Shown: positions 42,285 to 52,019 of the stretch, in pieces
How the letters are laid out: each line of letters starts with the position of its first letter
Numbering within the stretch: position 1 is the first letter of the stretch
Source: Pseudomonas graminis
GTDB lineage: Bacteria > Pseudomonadota > Gammaproteobacteria > Pseudomonadales > Pseudomonadaceae
Length of the DNA: 64,000 nucleotides
Assembly (NCBI RefSeq): GCF_004364335.1
Contig: NZ_SOCR01000004.1
Location: 186,001 to 250,000 of the forward strand
Reading direction: 5' to 3'
Translations under genes and position numbers: made by a program
The notes under the pieces: generated by a model
What the model was told of the DNA's origin: nothing
Database searches by the model: none
Seen by the model: the letters and a program-made list of their open reading frames with translations, nothing else

Positions 42285-42656
42285 ATGCGCGGCTATAGGG
42301 AACTCATCGACTTTATGAAGCATCTGGCTGACGGGGTGCTCGATTATCTGCCTGAGGATCAGAGGGTAGGACAGCTCACAGTGGATCAGGTGATAGAGGA
42401 ATGGATGCAAGGGAAGTCGTATTTTGCAGCACGTTCCCTCAGGAATGATCTCAAAAGCTATATAAAGCTTCATAAGTCCGGAGACTATTCCGTAGATGAA
42501 ATACTGTCGTGGTACGACCTTTCCTTCATTCCAGAGAGATTTGGCTGTGAAGAGTGGGAATTGTTCACGAGCATATTGTGTTCAATCGACGCCCATATTG
42601 AGAGAAAACGAAAGGATCTGTTGATCAAGGGCTTTGGTTGGTTAGGTTTTCGCTAG
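42285..42656 (+). CDS. Putative orphan immunity protein 3
   Basis: 123 residues with the same signatures as protein 2 ('YLPEDQRVGQLTVDQVIEEWMQGKSYF', 'GDYSVDE', 'ERFGCE', 'KGFGWLGFR'). AGAGG precedes the ATG. Sits right behind the Hcp/effector stub, i.e. its own toxin has been lost entirely. Confidence 0.75.
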   Translation: MRGYRELIDFMKHLADGVLDYLPEDQRVGQLTVDQVIEEWMQGKSYFAARSLRNDLKSYIKLHKSGDYSVDEILSWYDLSFIPERFGCEEWELFTSILCSIDAHIERKRKDLLIKGFGWLGFR

Positions 42657-42700
42657 ATCAAGTCAGCGCTGGGCTGGGAAGATGCTTCGTCACCTTGCCC

Positions 42701-42757
42701 GGACTTTACTTTCCCCAACTCCCGCCTGCTCCCGATCTCACGCCCCTCACCTGTGAA
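42701..42757 (+). repeat. Direct repeat, left copy
   Basis: About 57 bases ('ACTTTACTTTCCCCAAC' to 'GATCTCACGCC' and beyond) that reappear at 43343-43400 with a few differences. The right copy is the leader of the next methyltransferase gene. Confidence 0.75.
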
Positions 42758-42758
42758 G

Positions 42759-42842
42759 ATGACTAAGGTTAGAGTTTTCATCGAGTTCGCTGAGTTTAAC
42801 TGCATGCCTGCTTACATTGTCACAGCGTTCCCTATACCTTGA
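42759..42842 (+). pseudogene. Orphan toxin C-terminus fragment 3
   Basis: 27 residues 'MTKVRVFIEFAEFNCMPAYI...TAFPIP', matching the end of the intact effector. Only the last strand region survives. Confidence 0.75.
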
Positions 42843-42849
42843 GGTAATA

Positions 42850-43221
42850 ATGCCCGGATCCATGCAGTTAATAGATTTTATGCAAGACATGGGAGATGGG
42901 ATCCTCGATCACCTCCCGGAGGAGCTAAGGGTGGGAGTGCTGACTGTCGAAGAGATAGTTAATCTCTGGATGCAGCGGAAATCATATTTTCAAGCTCTTT
43001 CTTTAAGGCGGGACATAATTTCCTACGCAAAACTTTATGAGGCGGGGGACTATTCTGTTGATGAGGTTTTTGATGATTTTGATCTGTGCTTTATCCCGGA
43101 GAGGTTTGGTTGTGAAGAGCATGTTTTTCTCATGGGGCTTCTTGGATTGATAGATTTTCATATCGAAAAAAAAAGGAGGGACCTTCTTCTCAAATATTTT
43201 GGGTGGATGGGGTACAGGTGA
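42850..43221 (+). CDS. Putative orphan immunity protein 4
   Basis: 123 residues, 'HLPEELRVGVLTVEEIVNLWMQRKSYFQ', 'GDYSVDEVF', 'ERFGCEE', 'KYFGWMGYR'. GAGG precedes the ATG, 7 bases after toxin fragment 3. Closest in pattern to proteins 2 and 3. Confidence 0.75.
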   Translation: MPGSMQLIDFMQDMGDGILDHLPEELRVGVLTVEEIVNLWMQRKSYFQALSLRRDIISYAKLYEAGDYSVDEVFDDFDLCFIPERFGCEEHVFLMGLLGLIDFHIEKKRRDLLLKYFGWMGYR

Positions 43222-43342
43222 TGCACTCCCATCCCAGATTTTCCTCCCAAGGATGAACTCGGCGGTCGTGCCGACCTGAGATTATTCAGTAATTGATGGA
43301 CTCCTACGACATCGGTCATGGAGCGTTAGCGATTGGGTATCT

Positions 43343-43400
43343 GGCACTTTACTTTTCCCAACCCCCGCCTACTCTCGATCTCACGCCATCACTGCACAAG
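43343..43400 (+). repeat. Direct repeat, right copy
   Basis: Second copy of the 42701-42757 segment, here in its likely original place upstream of the methyltransferase. Repeat pair brackets the last toxin/immunity cassette. Confidence 0.75.
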
Positions 43401-43455
43401 ATCGCAGCACGCCCCATCCCCAATCCCTTTATCCTTCCAGCCAGTCAGAGAAGCC

Positions 43456-44127
43456 ATGATCACCATCCAAGAGCTCAACGATTTCATCAGCAACCCGGAA
43501 CTCAACGACTCGATCGCGCAGGTCTGGACGTTGATCGGCAAGCATTTCGAGCAATCGCAAAGCACGTTGCCGGCGGAGCGGGCGATGCCGCGCAAGGAGT
43601 TGTCGTTTCACGATCATGTGCGGCTGCTGGGGTATCTGGCGCTTCTGATCGAAGGCATCCCCGGTGATGTGGTCGAGATCGGCGTCTGGAAGGGCAAGTC
43701 GCTGGTGCTGATGAATGAGGTCTGCAACCGCGAGCGCCGCATCATCGGGATTGACCCGTTTGAGCTGCCCAATCAGTTTGAAGAGTTCAGTTATTACCAG
43801 GAGAACCTGTTCTCGAACGCCTTGGTGCTGAGGGGCTATTCGGAGTTGTGTGCCGAGCGCTTCTACAACCTGTCGCCGAAGGTGGCGCTGTTGCACATTG
43901 ATGGCGGCCACGCAGGGCGCAATGTGCTGCTGGATTTCCTGCTGTATTCGCCAAGCGTCGTACCAGGCGGGTTTATCGTGTTCGACGACTACGGGGACTT
44001 CCAGCATTCACCGGAGGTAGGCCCGGCGGTCGATTTGCTTCGTGCGACGGGCTATTTCAAGGGCTTCCACGTGATCGGGTGCGTCCATGGCTTTGAGGCG
44101 AGCTACGTGATTCAGCGAGTGGGATAG
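43456..44127 (+). CDS. Class I SAM-dependent methyltransferase (TylF/CmcI-like)
   Basis: 223 residues. 'GIPGDVVEIGVWKGKSLVLMNEV' is the AdoMet-binding motif, 'RRIIGIDPFE' the acidic loop, 'VALLHIDGGHAG' and 'GGFIVFDDYGD' supply metal-binding Asp residues as in TylF-type O-methyltransferases. The start ATG is preceded by a weak AGAGAAG site. Substrate unknown. Confidence 0.8.
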   Translation: MITIQELNDFISNPELNDSIAQVWTLIGKHFEQSQSTLPAERAMPRKELSFHDHVRLLGYLALLIEGIPGDVVEIGVWKGKSLVLMNEVCNRERRIIGIDPFELPNQFEEFSYYQENLFSNALVLRGYSELCAERFYNLSPKVALLHIDGGHAGRNVLLDFLLYSPSVVPGGFIVFDDYGDFQHSPEVGPAVDLLRATGYFKGFHVIGCVHGFEASYVIQRVG

Positions 44128-44184
44128 CGCCAACTGCCTTCTGCACAAAACGGCGGAGGCCGGATCGGCCTTGCGGGCATACGA

Positions 44185-44415
44185 TCAAGCCCATTCCGCC
44201 CAGCGTACCGCCGTCAATCCATACCGCCGACCATGGGCGATCAGCGCGGTCAGCTCTTCCCGGGTCTTTGACAGGTTGTGCAGTACGCCGATGCCAGCGT
44301 GGAGGCAGGCGTAATACCAGGCGTCTGCTTCGTCCAGCACGGAGTCGGGTTGGAGGAATACTCGGTGCTCGCCCAGAAAGCGGTAATGGATGCGAAAGAT
44401 GCGCTGGCCTGACAT
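44185..44415 (-). CDS. DUF6555-like small protein
   Basis: 76 residues from the ATG at 44415, which follows CGGAG; a longer in-frame start exists at 44457. 'FRIHYRFLGEHRVFL' and 'WYYACLHAGIG' and the ending 'YGLTAVRWAEWA' agree with a small Pseudomonas family (DUF6555, from memory). Its start codon lies inside an inverted repeat. Confidence 0.65.
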   Translation of the reverse strand: MSGQRIFRIHYRFLGEHRVFLQPDSVLDEADAWYYACLHAGIGVLHNLSKTREELTALIAHGRRYGLTAVRWAEWA

Positions 44416-44440
44416 TGATATCTCCGATTTGATATCAATG
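44413..44440 (-). promoter_or_regulatory. Perfect inverted repeat over a start codon
   Basis: CATTGATATC and GATATCAATG, 10 bp perfect with an 8-base loop. The Shine-Dalgarno is in the loop and the ATG of the DUF6555-like gene is in the stem. Could be an operator or an RNA hairpin that controls translation. Confidence 0.5.
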
Positions 44441-44808
44441 TGACTGCAGTGGCTCATCGCCAGTTCCGTGTATAAACGATTTCAGCGTGGCGGCTGAGTG
44501 ACCGGGACTCCAATACCTCCAAAGAAATGACCGGCTTGTCGCAGATTCGTTTTAGCAGTGACCGCATCGTTTTTTTTGTTCGCGTTAATAGGCTATTTCC
44601 TGACCGATACGACGGCTTCAAGCCATCATTTCGCAATCGACCGGCGACAAAATGTCGCAATCGTTTTTAGGCGAGTAAGATAGGCAGCCTGTTTTTCCCC
44701 CCTATTTTTTCAGACGGATCCTGCGTTGAGCGTCGTGTACATCGAGCTCCGGGGCATCGTTTCGACGACGTATTGATAGAGCAAACAGAGAAAAGGCGAT
44801 CACTGCAA
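44441..44808. other. Intergenic region upstream of maeA
   Basis: No supported gene. AT-rich stretch with poly-T/C near 44690-44720; promoters for maeA and for the small minus-strand gene should lie here, but no -35/-10 pair is clear enough to name. Confidence 0.3.
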
Positions 44809-46497
44809 ATGACCAAGAACTCGCGACCTTTATATATTTCCTATGCCGGCCCTTCTTTGCTGGAGATGCCGCTGCTCAACAAGGGCAGTGCGTTCACACC
44901 GCAAGAGCGCATCGATTTCAACCTGGTCGGCCTGCTGCCCCAGAATGTCGAAACCATCGAAGAGCAGGTCACCCGCGTCTACAACCAGTACCAGCAATGC
45001 GCGAGCGACCTGGATAAACACATCTATCTGCGTTCGATCCAGGACAACAACGAAACCCTGTTCTTCCGCCTGCTGGATTCGCACCTCGACGAGATGCTGC
45101 CGATCATCTACACCCCGACCGTGGGTCAGGCATGTCAGGAATTTTCGAAGATCTACCGCACCCACCGCGGGCTGTTCATCTCCTACCCTGAACGCGACCG
45201 CATCGACGATATCCTGCGCAGCGCGACGAAAGATCGCATCAAAATCATCGTGGTGACCGACAGCGAGCGCATCCTCGGCCTGGGCGACCAAGGCATTGGC
45301 GGCATGGGCATTCCGATCGGCAAGCTGTCGCTGTACACCGCCTGTGGCGGCATCAGCCCGGCATACACCTTGCCGATCGTGCTCGACGTGGGCACCAACA
45401 ACAAAGAGCTGCTGGACGACCCGATGTACATGGGCTGGCGCCACGAGCGCGTCACCGGCAAGGAATACGACGACTTCATCGCGCTGTTCATCGAAGCGGT
45501 GCAGAGCCGCTGGCCGGACGTGCTGTTGCAGTTCGAGGATTTCGCCCAGACCAACGCCATGCCGTTGCTGGAGAAGTATCGCGATGAGTTGTGCTGCTTC
45601 AACGATGACATTCAGGGCACCGCGTCGGTTGCCGTGGGCACGTTGCTGGCGGCATGCAAGGCCAAGCACGAAACCCTGGGTCAGCAGCGCGTGGTGTTCC
45701 TGGGCGCGGGTTCGGCGGGCTGCGGGATTGCCGAGCACATCATTGCGGCCATGGTCATCGAAGGCCTCAGCGAAGCCGAAGCGCGCAAACGCGTGATGAT
45801 GGTCGACCGCTTCGGGCTGCTGACCGACAGCATGGACAACCTGCTGGACTTCCAGAAGAACCTTGCGCAAAAGTCCGCCGATGTAGCGGGCTGGTCGAGC
45901 GGCGAGGCTTCGCCCGAGTTGCTGGACGTGGTCGCCAATGGCAAGCCGACTGTACTGATCGGCGTGTCCGGCCAGCGCGGTCTGTTTACCGAGCAAGTCA
46001 TCCGCGAGATGCACAAACACTGTGCCAAGCCGCTGGTCATGCCGCTGTCCAACCCGACTTCGAAGGTCGAAGTCACGCCGCAGGAAGTACTGACCTGGAC
46101 CAACGGCGACGCGCTGGTCGCGACCGGCAGTCCGTTTGCCCCGGTCACCGTAGGCGATCGCACGTTCCACATCGCCCAGTGCAACAACTCCTACATCTTC
46201 CCGGGCATCGGCCTGGGTGTTGTGGCGTCGAAAGCCACGCGCATTACCGACAAAATGCTGATGGCGGCTTCCAATGCGTTGGCGGAATGCTCGCCGATGG
46301 TGACCGGCAAGGGTGACGCTGTCCTGCCGCCGCTGAAAGAGATCCAACAGGTGAGCAAGAAGATTGCGCTGGCAGTGGCCAGGCAGGCTCAGGCTGAAGG
46401 CATGGCCCTGGAGACCACCGAAGAAATGCTGGTCGAAGCCATCGAGCGTAACTTCTGGATGCCGAACTACCGCAGCTACCGTCGCAGCGCGGTGTAG
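44809..46497 (+). CDS. maeA: NAD-dependent malic enzyme
   Basis: 562 residues. Oxidatively decarboxylates malate to pyruvate with NAD. '[13 protein letters not shown]' (catalytic Tyr101 region), '[17 protein letters not shown]' (157-173), 'FNDDIQGTA' (metal-binding Asp) and 'GAGSAGCG' (second dinucleotide motif) all occur in order. Start at the ATG at 44809; an upstream in-frame TTG is less likely. Monocistronic, followed by a terminator. Confidence 0.93.
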   Translation: MTKNSRPLYISYAGPSLLEMPLLNKGSAFTPQERIDFNLVGLLPQNVETIEEQVTRVYNQYQQCASDLDKHIYLRSIQDNNETLFFRLLDSHLDEMLPIIYTPTVGQACQEFSKIYRTHRGLFISYPERDRIDDILRSATKDRIKIIVVTDSERILGLGDQGIGGMGIPIGKLSLYTACGGISPAYTLPIVLDVGTNNKELLDDPMYMGWRHERVTGKEYDDFIALFIEAVQSRWPDVLLQFEDFAQTNAMPLLEKYRDELCCFNDDIQGTASVAVGTLLAACKAKHETLGQQRVVFLGAGSAGCGIAEHIIAAMVIEGLSEAEARKRVMMVDRFGLLTDSMDNLLDFQKNLAQKSADVAGWSSGEASPELLDVVANGKPTVLIGVSGQRGLFTEQVIREMHKHCAKPLVMPLSNPTSKVEVTPQEVLTWTNGDALVATGSPFAPVTVGDRTFHIAQCNNSYIFPGIGLGVVASKATRITDKMLMAASNALAECSPMVTGKGDAVLPPLKEIQQVSKKIALAVARQAQAEGMALETTEEMLVEAIERNFWMPNYRSYRRSAV

Positions 46498-46531
46498 TCA
46501 CCTCCGTCACTGACGGCAAACGCTTCAAACG

Positions 46532-46563
46532 GACCGCCCCATGGAAACATGCGGCGGTCTTTT
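46532..46563 (+). terminator. Terminator after maeA
   Basis: GACCGCC/GGCGGTC stem with a long loop and TTTTA tail. Confidence 0.65.
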
Positions 46564-46626
46564 ATTTTGTGGCGAATAACTTCAGGATGGGCCTTGCATA
46601 AAAACAAAAATATCAGCGAGGGACGC

Positions 46627-48252
46627 ATGCAAACGGACGTCAGTCTCCATGACTACATCATCGTCGGCGCAGGGCCGGCAGGCTGCCTGCTGGCCAATCG
46701 GCTGTCGCAAAACCCTGCTCATCGGGTCCTGCTACTGGAAGCCGGCGGCCAGGACAACTACGCCTGGATTCATGTGCCGGTGGGCTACCTCTACTGCATC
46801 GGCAATCCGCGCACCGACTGGTGCTTCAAGACCGAAGCGGAGCCCGGCCTCGGCGGACGCGCGCTCAACTACCCTCGCGGCAAAGTATTGGGCGGGTGCT
46901 CGTCTATCAACGGCATGATCTACATGCGTGGTCAGGCCCGGGATTATGACGGGTGGGCGGAGCAGGGCAACGCGGGCTGGGGCTGGAAGGACGTTCTGCC
47001 GATCTTCAAACGCTCGGAAAACCACCATGCCGGCGACTCCGAACTTCATAGTGCGAAAGGTGAATGGCGCGTCGAGCAGCAGCGTCTTTCATGGACATTG
47101 CTGGATGCGTTCCGTGAGGCGGCGGCGCAAACCGGCATTCCGTCGATCCCCGACTTCAACGGCGGCGACAATGAAGGGTGCAGCTATTTTCAGGTCAATC
47201 AGCGGCGCGGTGTGCGCTGGAACGCGTCCAAGGCATTTCTTCGGCCGGCGTTGAAACGTCCGAACCTGACGGTGATCACAGGCGCGGAAGTGTCGCGCGT
47301 GGTGTTCGAAAACAGCCGCGCCAGCGGGGTGATTGCGCGCGTCAACGGGCGGGAGCAGACGCTTCGCGCCCGGCGGGAAATCATCCTCTGCTGCGGCGCC
47401 ATCGGGTCGCCCATGGTCCTGCAACGCTCTGGCATCGGGCCGCGTCCATTGCTGGAAAAGCTTGGCATTGGCGTTCTGCATGAGCTGCCCGGCGTCGGCG
47501 CGAATTTACAGGATCACCTGCAGTTGCGCCTGATCTACAAGGTCAGCAACGGCCAGACACTGAACCAGATGGCCGGCAGCCTGTGGGGCAAGATGAACAT
47601 GGGCCTGCGCTATGCCTTCAATCGCAGCGGTCCGTTGGCGATGGCGCCGAGTCAGTTGGGCGCGTTTGCGCGCTCGGGGCCGGAGCAGGCAAGCGCCAAT
47701 CTCGAGTACCACGTGCAGCCCTTATCCCTTGAGCGCTTCGGCGAGCCGCTTCACGGGTTCCCCGCATTCACCGCCTCAGTGTGCGATTTGCGCCCGCAGA
47801 GCCGTGGCACGGTGGAGATCCGCTCAGCGCTGGCCGACGCCGCGCCGATCATCAGGCCGAATTATCTGAGTCACGAGATCGACCTCAAGGTGGCTGCGGA
47901 CGCGATTCGCCTGACCCGTCGCATCGCCGCCGCGCCCGCGCTCGCTCGCTTCGAACCGGTTGAATACCTGCCCGGCGCAAGCCTGCAAACCGAGGAAGAA
48001 CTGCGCGAGGCGGCCAGCGCCGTCGGCACGACGATCTTTCACCCGGTCGGCACCTGCAAGATGGGGCAGGGCCGCGACGCTGTGGTCGACGAACGTCTGC
48101 GCGTGCACGGCATCACCGGCCTGCGCGTAGTGGATGCGTCGATCATGCCGAACATCACCTCCGGCAACACCTGCTCGCCGACCGTGATGATCGCCGAGAA
48201 GGCGGCGCAGATGATTATTGAGGATGCAGCGGCGCAGACCCGCTCGGCATAA
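46627..48252 (+). CDS. GMC-family FAD oxidoreductase (choline dehydrogenase-like)
   Basis: 541 residues. N-terminal FAD fold 'DYIIVGAGPAGCLLANRL', 'GGCSSINGMIYMRGQ' (GMC signature 1), 'GAIGSPMVLQRSGIGP' (signature 2), and 'HPVGTCKMGQG' plus 'SIMPNITSGNTCSPTVMIAEKAA' with the active-site His/Asn pair. Oxidises an alcohol; the exact substrate cannot be read. Single gene. Confidence 0.88.
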   Translation: MQTDVSLHDYIIVGAGPAGCLLANRLSQNPAHRVLLLEAGGQDNYAWIHVPVGYLYCIGNPRTDWCFKTEAEPGLGGRALNYPRGKVLGGCSSINGMIYMRGQARDYDGWAEQGNAGWGWKDVLPIFKRSENHHAGDSELHSAKGEWRVEQQRLSWTLLDAFREAAAQTGIPSIPDFNGGDNEGCSYFQVNQRRGVRWNASKAFLRPALKRPNLTVITGAEVSRVVFENSRASGVIARVNGREQTLRARREIILCCGAIGSPMVLQRSGIGPRPLLEKLGIGVLHELPGVGANLQDHLQLRLIYKVSNGQTLNQMAGSLWGKMNMGLRYAFNRSGPLAMAPSQLGAFARSGPEQASANLEYHVQPLSLERFGEPLHGFPAFTASVCDLRPQSRGTVEIRSALADAAPIIRPNYLSHEIDLKVAADAIRLTRRIAAAPALARFEPVEYLPGASLQTEEELREAASAVGTTIFHPVGTCKMGQGRDAVVDERLRVHGITGLRVVDASIMPNITSGNTCSPTVMIAEKAAQMIIEDAAAQTRSA

Positions 48253-48450
48253 AGCTTGTTCGGCTACTCAAGGCCCTGAATGGGTTCCTGCGGCGTGTGC
48301 TACAGGATCCTTTTTTGAAAAGCAACAATCCCACCCCACCAATCGTTCTCATCCTTTTCACAAAAAATTGATGGCCCGATGCCTAAAGTTCGCAGCATCG
48401 GCGGGGCTCCTTCCGCGTTTATATTCTCATTTCCAGCCAAGCAGACTTTT

Positions 48451-50100
48451 ATGCTCAACGTAAAAGCAGTTCGTCCCGAGCTTGTGACATTGCTTGCCAG
48501 TGCCTTTCTGTTGATCGGGTTTAACCTGACCCTCTGGCAGCATTTATTCGCAATTACCGATTCTGACGGTAAGGGCCTGCTGTTGCGCGGTGCTTTTGCG
48601 CTCATGGTGTTCTGTGTCTTTAATATCTTCTTCACGCTGTTAGCGTTCAAGCGCGTATTAAAGCCGGTGCTGATCTGTCTCTTTTTTATCAGTGCCGGTG
48701 TGGCTTATTTCATGAGCCAGTATGGCGTGATGATTGATTCGGGCATGTTCCGAAACTTCGCTGAAACCAATGTCACCGAAGTGCGCGATCTGCTCTCGTT
48801 GAAGTTACTCGGTTATTTGTTTTTTCTGGGCGTTGTTCCTTCGTTGATTCTTTTCAAAACACCGATTGCCTATCGGCGCTGGCCTCGCGAGTTGCTCAGC
48901 AAGGCGTTGGTGTCCGTGGTGTGCGCGGTCGCCATCGGCGGTGTGGCGCTGTTGAACTACCAGGGGCTGTCTTCGCTGTTTCGCAATCATCACGAGTTGC
49001 GCCTGATGGTGGTGCCGAGCAACTACCTGGCGGCGTCCGTGGGTTACTTGAGCGAGCAGGTCAAGTCGGCGCAGCGACCGTTCGTGAGTATTGGTCAAGA
49101 CGCCAAACTTGCCAGCGACTGGCAGCAGCACAAGCGCAAGTCGCTGACCGTGCTGGTTGTGGGTGAAAGTGCGCGGGCGGAGAATTTCGGCATCCTGGGC
49201 TACAACCGCGATACCACTCCTCAGCTGAGCAAGGAGCGTGGGCTGCTTACCTTTACGGATGTGCATTCGTGCGGCACAGAGACCGCGGTGTCGGTGCCGT
49301 GCATGTTTTCCAACATGGGCCGCAAGGATTACAACGCCACGACCGCGCGCAATGAAGAAGGTGTGCTCGATGTGCTGAAGCGCGCCGGGCTGGATGTGAT
49401 CTGGCGCGACAATCAATCCGGCTGTAAAGGCACCTGCGATCGGGTGACGATGCAGGACGTCAGCAACCTCAAGGATCCGGCATTGTGTGCCAACAACGAG
49501 TGCCGCGATGAAATCCTGCTTCAGGGCCTGCAGCACTTCATCGACACACTGGACAAAGACACCGTGCTGGTACTTCACCAGATGGGCAGTCATGGTCCTG
49601 AGTACTTCAAGCGTTATCCAAAAGAGTTCGAGAAGTTCACCCCGGTGTGCGAAAGCAATGCGCTGAATAATTGCTCACGGGAAAGTATCGTCAACGGTTA
49701 CGACAATACGTTGCTGTACACCGACCATGTACTGGCGTCGCTGATTGATATCCTGCGCAGCAATCAGGGCAAAGTGGACACGGCCATGGTGTATCTGTCC
49801 GACCACGGCGAGTCACTGGGTGAATACAACCTGTTCCTTCACGGCACGCCTTATATGCTGGCGCCCGATCAGCAGAAACATGTTCCGATGCTTGCCTGGT
49901 TCTCCGAGAGCTATCAGCAGTCGTTCGCAGTGGATACTCATTGCCTGCAAAAAGAGCGAAACGCCCCTCTCAGTCAGGACAATTTGTTCCATTCGATGCT
50001 GGGGCTGCTGCAAGTGCGGACAAGCGTCTATAACCCGGCGCTGGACATGTTCGCGGGCTGTCGGGGGATTTATACGGACGGGGTACTGGCCAATGAGTGA
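48451..50100 (+). CDS. eptA: Phosphoethanolamine transferase, EptA type
   Basis: 549 residues from the ATG at 48451. Five transmembrane helices in residues 10-170, then a periplasmic alkaline-phosphatase-like domain: 'VLVVGESARAENFGILGYNR' (metal-binding Glu), 'CGTETAVSVPCMFS' (nucleophile Thr), 'LVLHQMGSHGPEY' and 'YLSDHGESLGE'. Adds phosphoethanolamine to lipid A, lowering its negative charge. The in-frame region 48379-48450 has no good ribosome site. Overlaps the next gene by 8 bp. Confidence 0.9.
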   Translation: MLNVKAVRPELVTLLASAFLLIGFNLTLWQHLFAITDSDGKGLLLRGAFALMVFCVFNIFFTLLAFKRVLKPVLICLFFISAGVAYFMSQYGVMIDSGMFRNFAETNVTEVRDLLSLKLLGYLFFLGVVPSLILFKTPIAYRRWPRELLSKALVSVVCAVAIGGVALLNYQGLSSLFRNHHELRLMVVPSNYLAASVGYLSEQVKSAQRPFVSIGQDAKLASDWQQHKRKSLTVLVVGESARAENFGILGYNRDTTPQLSKERGLLTFTDVHSCGTETAVSVPCMFSNMGRKDYNATTARNEEGVLDVLKRAGLDVIWRDNQSGCKGTCDRVTMQDVSNLKDPALCANNECRDEILLQGLQHFIDTLDKDTVLVLHQMGSHGPEYFKRYPKEFEKFTPVCESNALNNCSRESIVNGYDNTLLYTDHVLASLIDILRSNQGKVDTAMVYLSDHGESLGEYNLFLHGTPYMLAPDQQKHVPMLAWFSESYQQSFAVDTHCLQKERNAPLSQDNLFHSMLGLLQVRTSVYNPALDMFAGCRGIYTDGVLANE

Positions 50101-50752
50101 GCCCCTCAGCCAAAAGAGCCCAGTGGAAGAGTACGTGGGCCAGCAGGAACACACCCTTAGCCGACGTCTGAGTCTCTGGCGCGATGCACAGCTGGCGCGC
50201 AGAGCGTTGCGCGATGCGGGCGAACCCGGCCTGGTGCTGGACTTGCCGTCGGGCTCCGGGCGTTTCTGGCCGGTGCTGGCCGAACACGCCAATCGGGTGA
50301 TCCTCGCGGCCGATCCGTCTACTGACAGGCTGGCGCTCGCCGAGGCGCAGTCATCCAACGAAGTGCGCAAGCGCATCCGCACGTTCCAGAGCTCGGCGTT
50401 TTCCATCGGCCTGTCCGCCAACGCCGTGGACTGCATCTTCTGCATGCGGTTGTTTCATCACCTGGACGACAGCGACAAACGCGGCGCAATTCTCGACGAG
50501 TTTCACCGAGTGACCCGCGACACGGCCATCGTCGGGCTGTGGGTAGATGGCAATGTGAAATCGTGGCGTCGTAAACGTCAGCAAGGCCGACTGGACGTTG
50601 AAATGTCCGCGCCCCGCAATCGATTCGTGGTGTGCCGCAGCGACATTGAATCCGAGTTCGCGCGGGCGGGTTTCAGGATCGTCGATCACCACGACTTTCT
50701 TCCCGGCTACGCCATGTGGCGGGTCTACGTGCTGCGCAAGGCCGACCAGTGA
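50093..50752 (+). CDS. SAM-dependent methyltransferase next to eptA
   Basis: 219 residues; ATG overlaps the eptA stop. 'LVLDLPSGSGRFWPVLAEHANRVILAADPS' is the AdoMet motif and 'NAVDCIFCMRLFHHLDD' the second motif. Class I fold; substrate unknown. Operon with eptA suggests a link to envelope or lipopolysaccharide metabolism. Confidence 0.78.
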   Translation: MSEPLSQKSPVEEYVGQQEHTLSRRLSLWRDAQLARRALRDAGEPGLVLDLPSGSGRFWPVLAEHANRVILAADPSTDRLALAEAQSSNEVRKRIRTFQSSAFSIGLSANAVDCIFCMRLFHHLDDSDKRGAILDEFHRVTRDTAIVGLWVDGNVKSWRRKRQQGRLDVEMSAPRNRFVVCRSDIESEFARAGFRIVDHHDFLPGYAMWRVYVLRKADQ

Positions 50753-50885
50753 TCGGATGGGCGGTCGTCGCCGCGGCGGCTATTTGCGCGCTTCAAAGAT
50801 GAAGTTGTTCGAGACTTGCAGGACGGATGCCCGGTAACCGCTTGTAGCGATATATACTGCGCGCCATTCTTCGAGGGAGAGCCGT

Positions 50886-52019
50886 GTGGCCATCGATATT
50901 CACTGGATTCGCGACGACCATAGCCTCGCCGAACACTGCGCACAGTGGCAGACGCTGCCCTACGTCGCGCTCGACACCGAGTTCATGCGGGTCGATACCT
51001 TCTATCCTATCGCCGCGCTGTTGCAGATCGGCGATGGTTCACGCGCTTACCTGATCGACCCGTTGCTGATAAGCGACTGGAAACCTCTGGCCGCGCTGCT
51101 GGAAAACCCTGACGTCATCAAAGTCGTTCACGCCTGCAGCGAGGACCTTGAGGTCCTGCTGCGCCTGACCGGCAGCCTGCCGGCGCCGCTGTTCGACACG
51201 CAACTGGCTGCGGCCTACCTGAACCTCGGGTTCTCCATGGGTTATTCGCGTCTGGTCCAGGAAGTGCTGAACATCGATCTGCCGAAAGGCGAGACGCGTT
51301 CGGACTGGCTGCAGCGTCCACTGTCGGAAACCCAGATCAGCTACGCCGCCGAAGACGCCGTGCACCTGGCCGAGGTGTACAACCTGCTGCGTCCGCGTCT
51401 GTCCGATGAAAAGTACGCGTGGGTGCTGGAGGACGGTGCCGAACTGGTCGCCAATCTGCGCCGTGAAACTGATCCCTATGACGCCTACCGCGACGCCAAG
51501 CTGGCGTGGAAGCTGTCCCGCGCGCAACTCGCCGTGCTGCGTGAACTCTGCGCCTGGCGCGAGCAACAGGCGCGCCTGCGTAATCAGCCACGCAACCGCA
51601 TCCTGCGCGAACATTCGCTCTGGCCGCTGGCAAAGTCCCAGCCCGATAACCTCGCTGCGCTGGCGAAAATCGATGATATGCACCCCAAGACTGTGCGTCA
51701 GGACGGCGAGTTTCTGCTCGACCTGATCAAGAAAGCCGGCAGCGTGTCACCGGATCTGTGGCCGCCTGCCTTGCCGGAGCCGCTGCCGATCGAGGCCTCT
51801 AACGTACTCAAGAGCCTGCGCGTCATTGGCCAGCAGCAAGCCGAGCGCCTCGACATGGCGCCGGAATTGATGCTGCGCAAAAAGACCCTCGAAGCCCTGC
51901 TCAAGACCGGTTACCCAGACGGTCCCTATAAACTGCCCGATTCGTTGCGTGGCTGGCGCCGCGAATTGATGGGCCAGATGCTGCTCGACAGCCTGGCCAA
52001 CGCCGGAGAACAGCCTTGA
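50886..52019 (+). CDS. rnd: Ribonuclease D
   Basis: 377 residues, GTG start with GAGGGAGAG upstream. DEDDy exonuclease: Asp30/Glu32 ('ALDTEF'), Asp87 ('SEDLEVL'), Asp104 and Tyr153/Asp157 ('YAAEDAVHL'). An HRDC domain lies at about 205-290. Trims tRNA 3' ends. Overlaps the YcgL gene, a typical Pseudomonas pairing. Confidence 0.95.
   Translation: MAIDIHWIRDDHSLAEHCAQWQTLPYVALDTEFMRVDTFYPIAALLQIGDGSRAYLIDPLLISDWKPLAALLENPDVIKVVHACSEDLEVLLRLTGSLPAPLFDTQLAAAYLNLGFSMGYSRLVQEVLNIDLPKGETRSDWLQRPLSETQISYAAEDAVHLAEVYNLLRPRLSDEKYAWVLEDGAELVANLRRETDPYDAYRDAKLAWKLSRAQLAVLRELCAWREQQARLRNQPRNRILREHSLWPLAKSQPDNLAALAKIDDMHPKTVRQDGEFLLDLIKKAGSVSPDLWPPALPEPLPIEASNVLKSLRVIGQQQAERLDMAPELMLRKKTLEALLKTGYPDGPYKLPDSLRGWRRELMGQMLLDSLANAGEQP

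Noticed and set aside
44454..44660. 68-residue minus-strand frame whose stop overlaps the 44457 ATG
   Set aside because: The overlap hints at coupling, but there is no ribosome site or recognisable protein, and the 44415 start of the next gene is better supported.
44830..46347. 505-residue antisense frame across maeA
   Set aside because: Codon-bias shadow of the malic enzyme gene; no ribosome site or domain.
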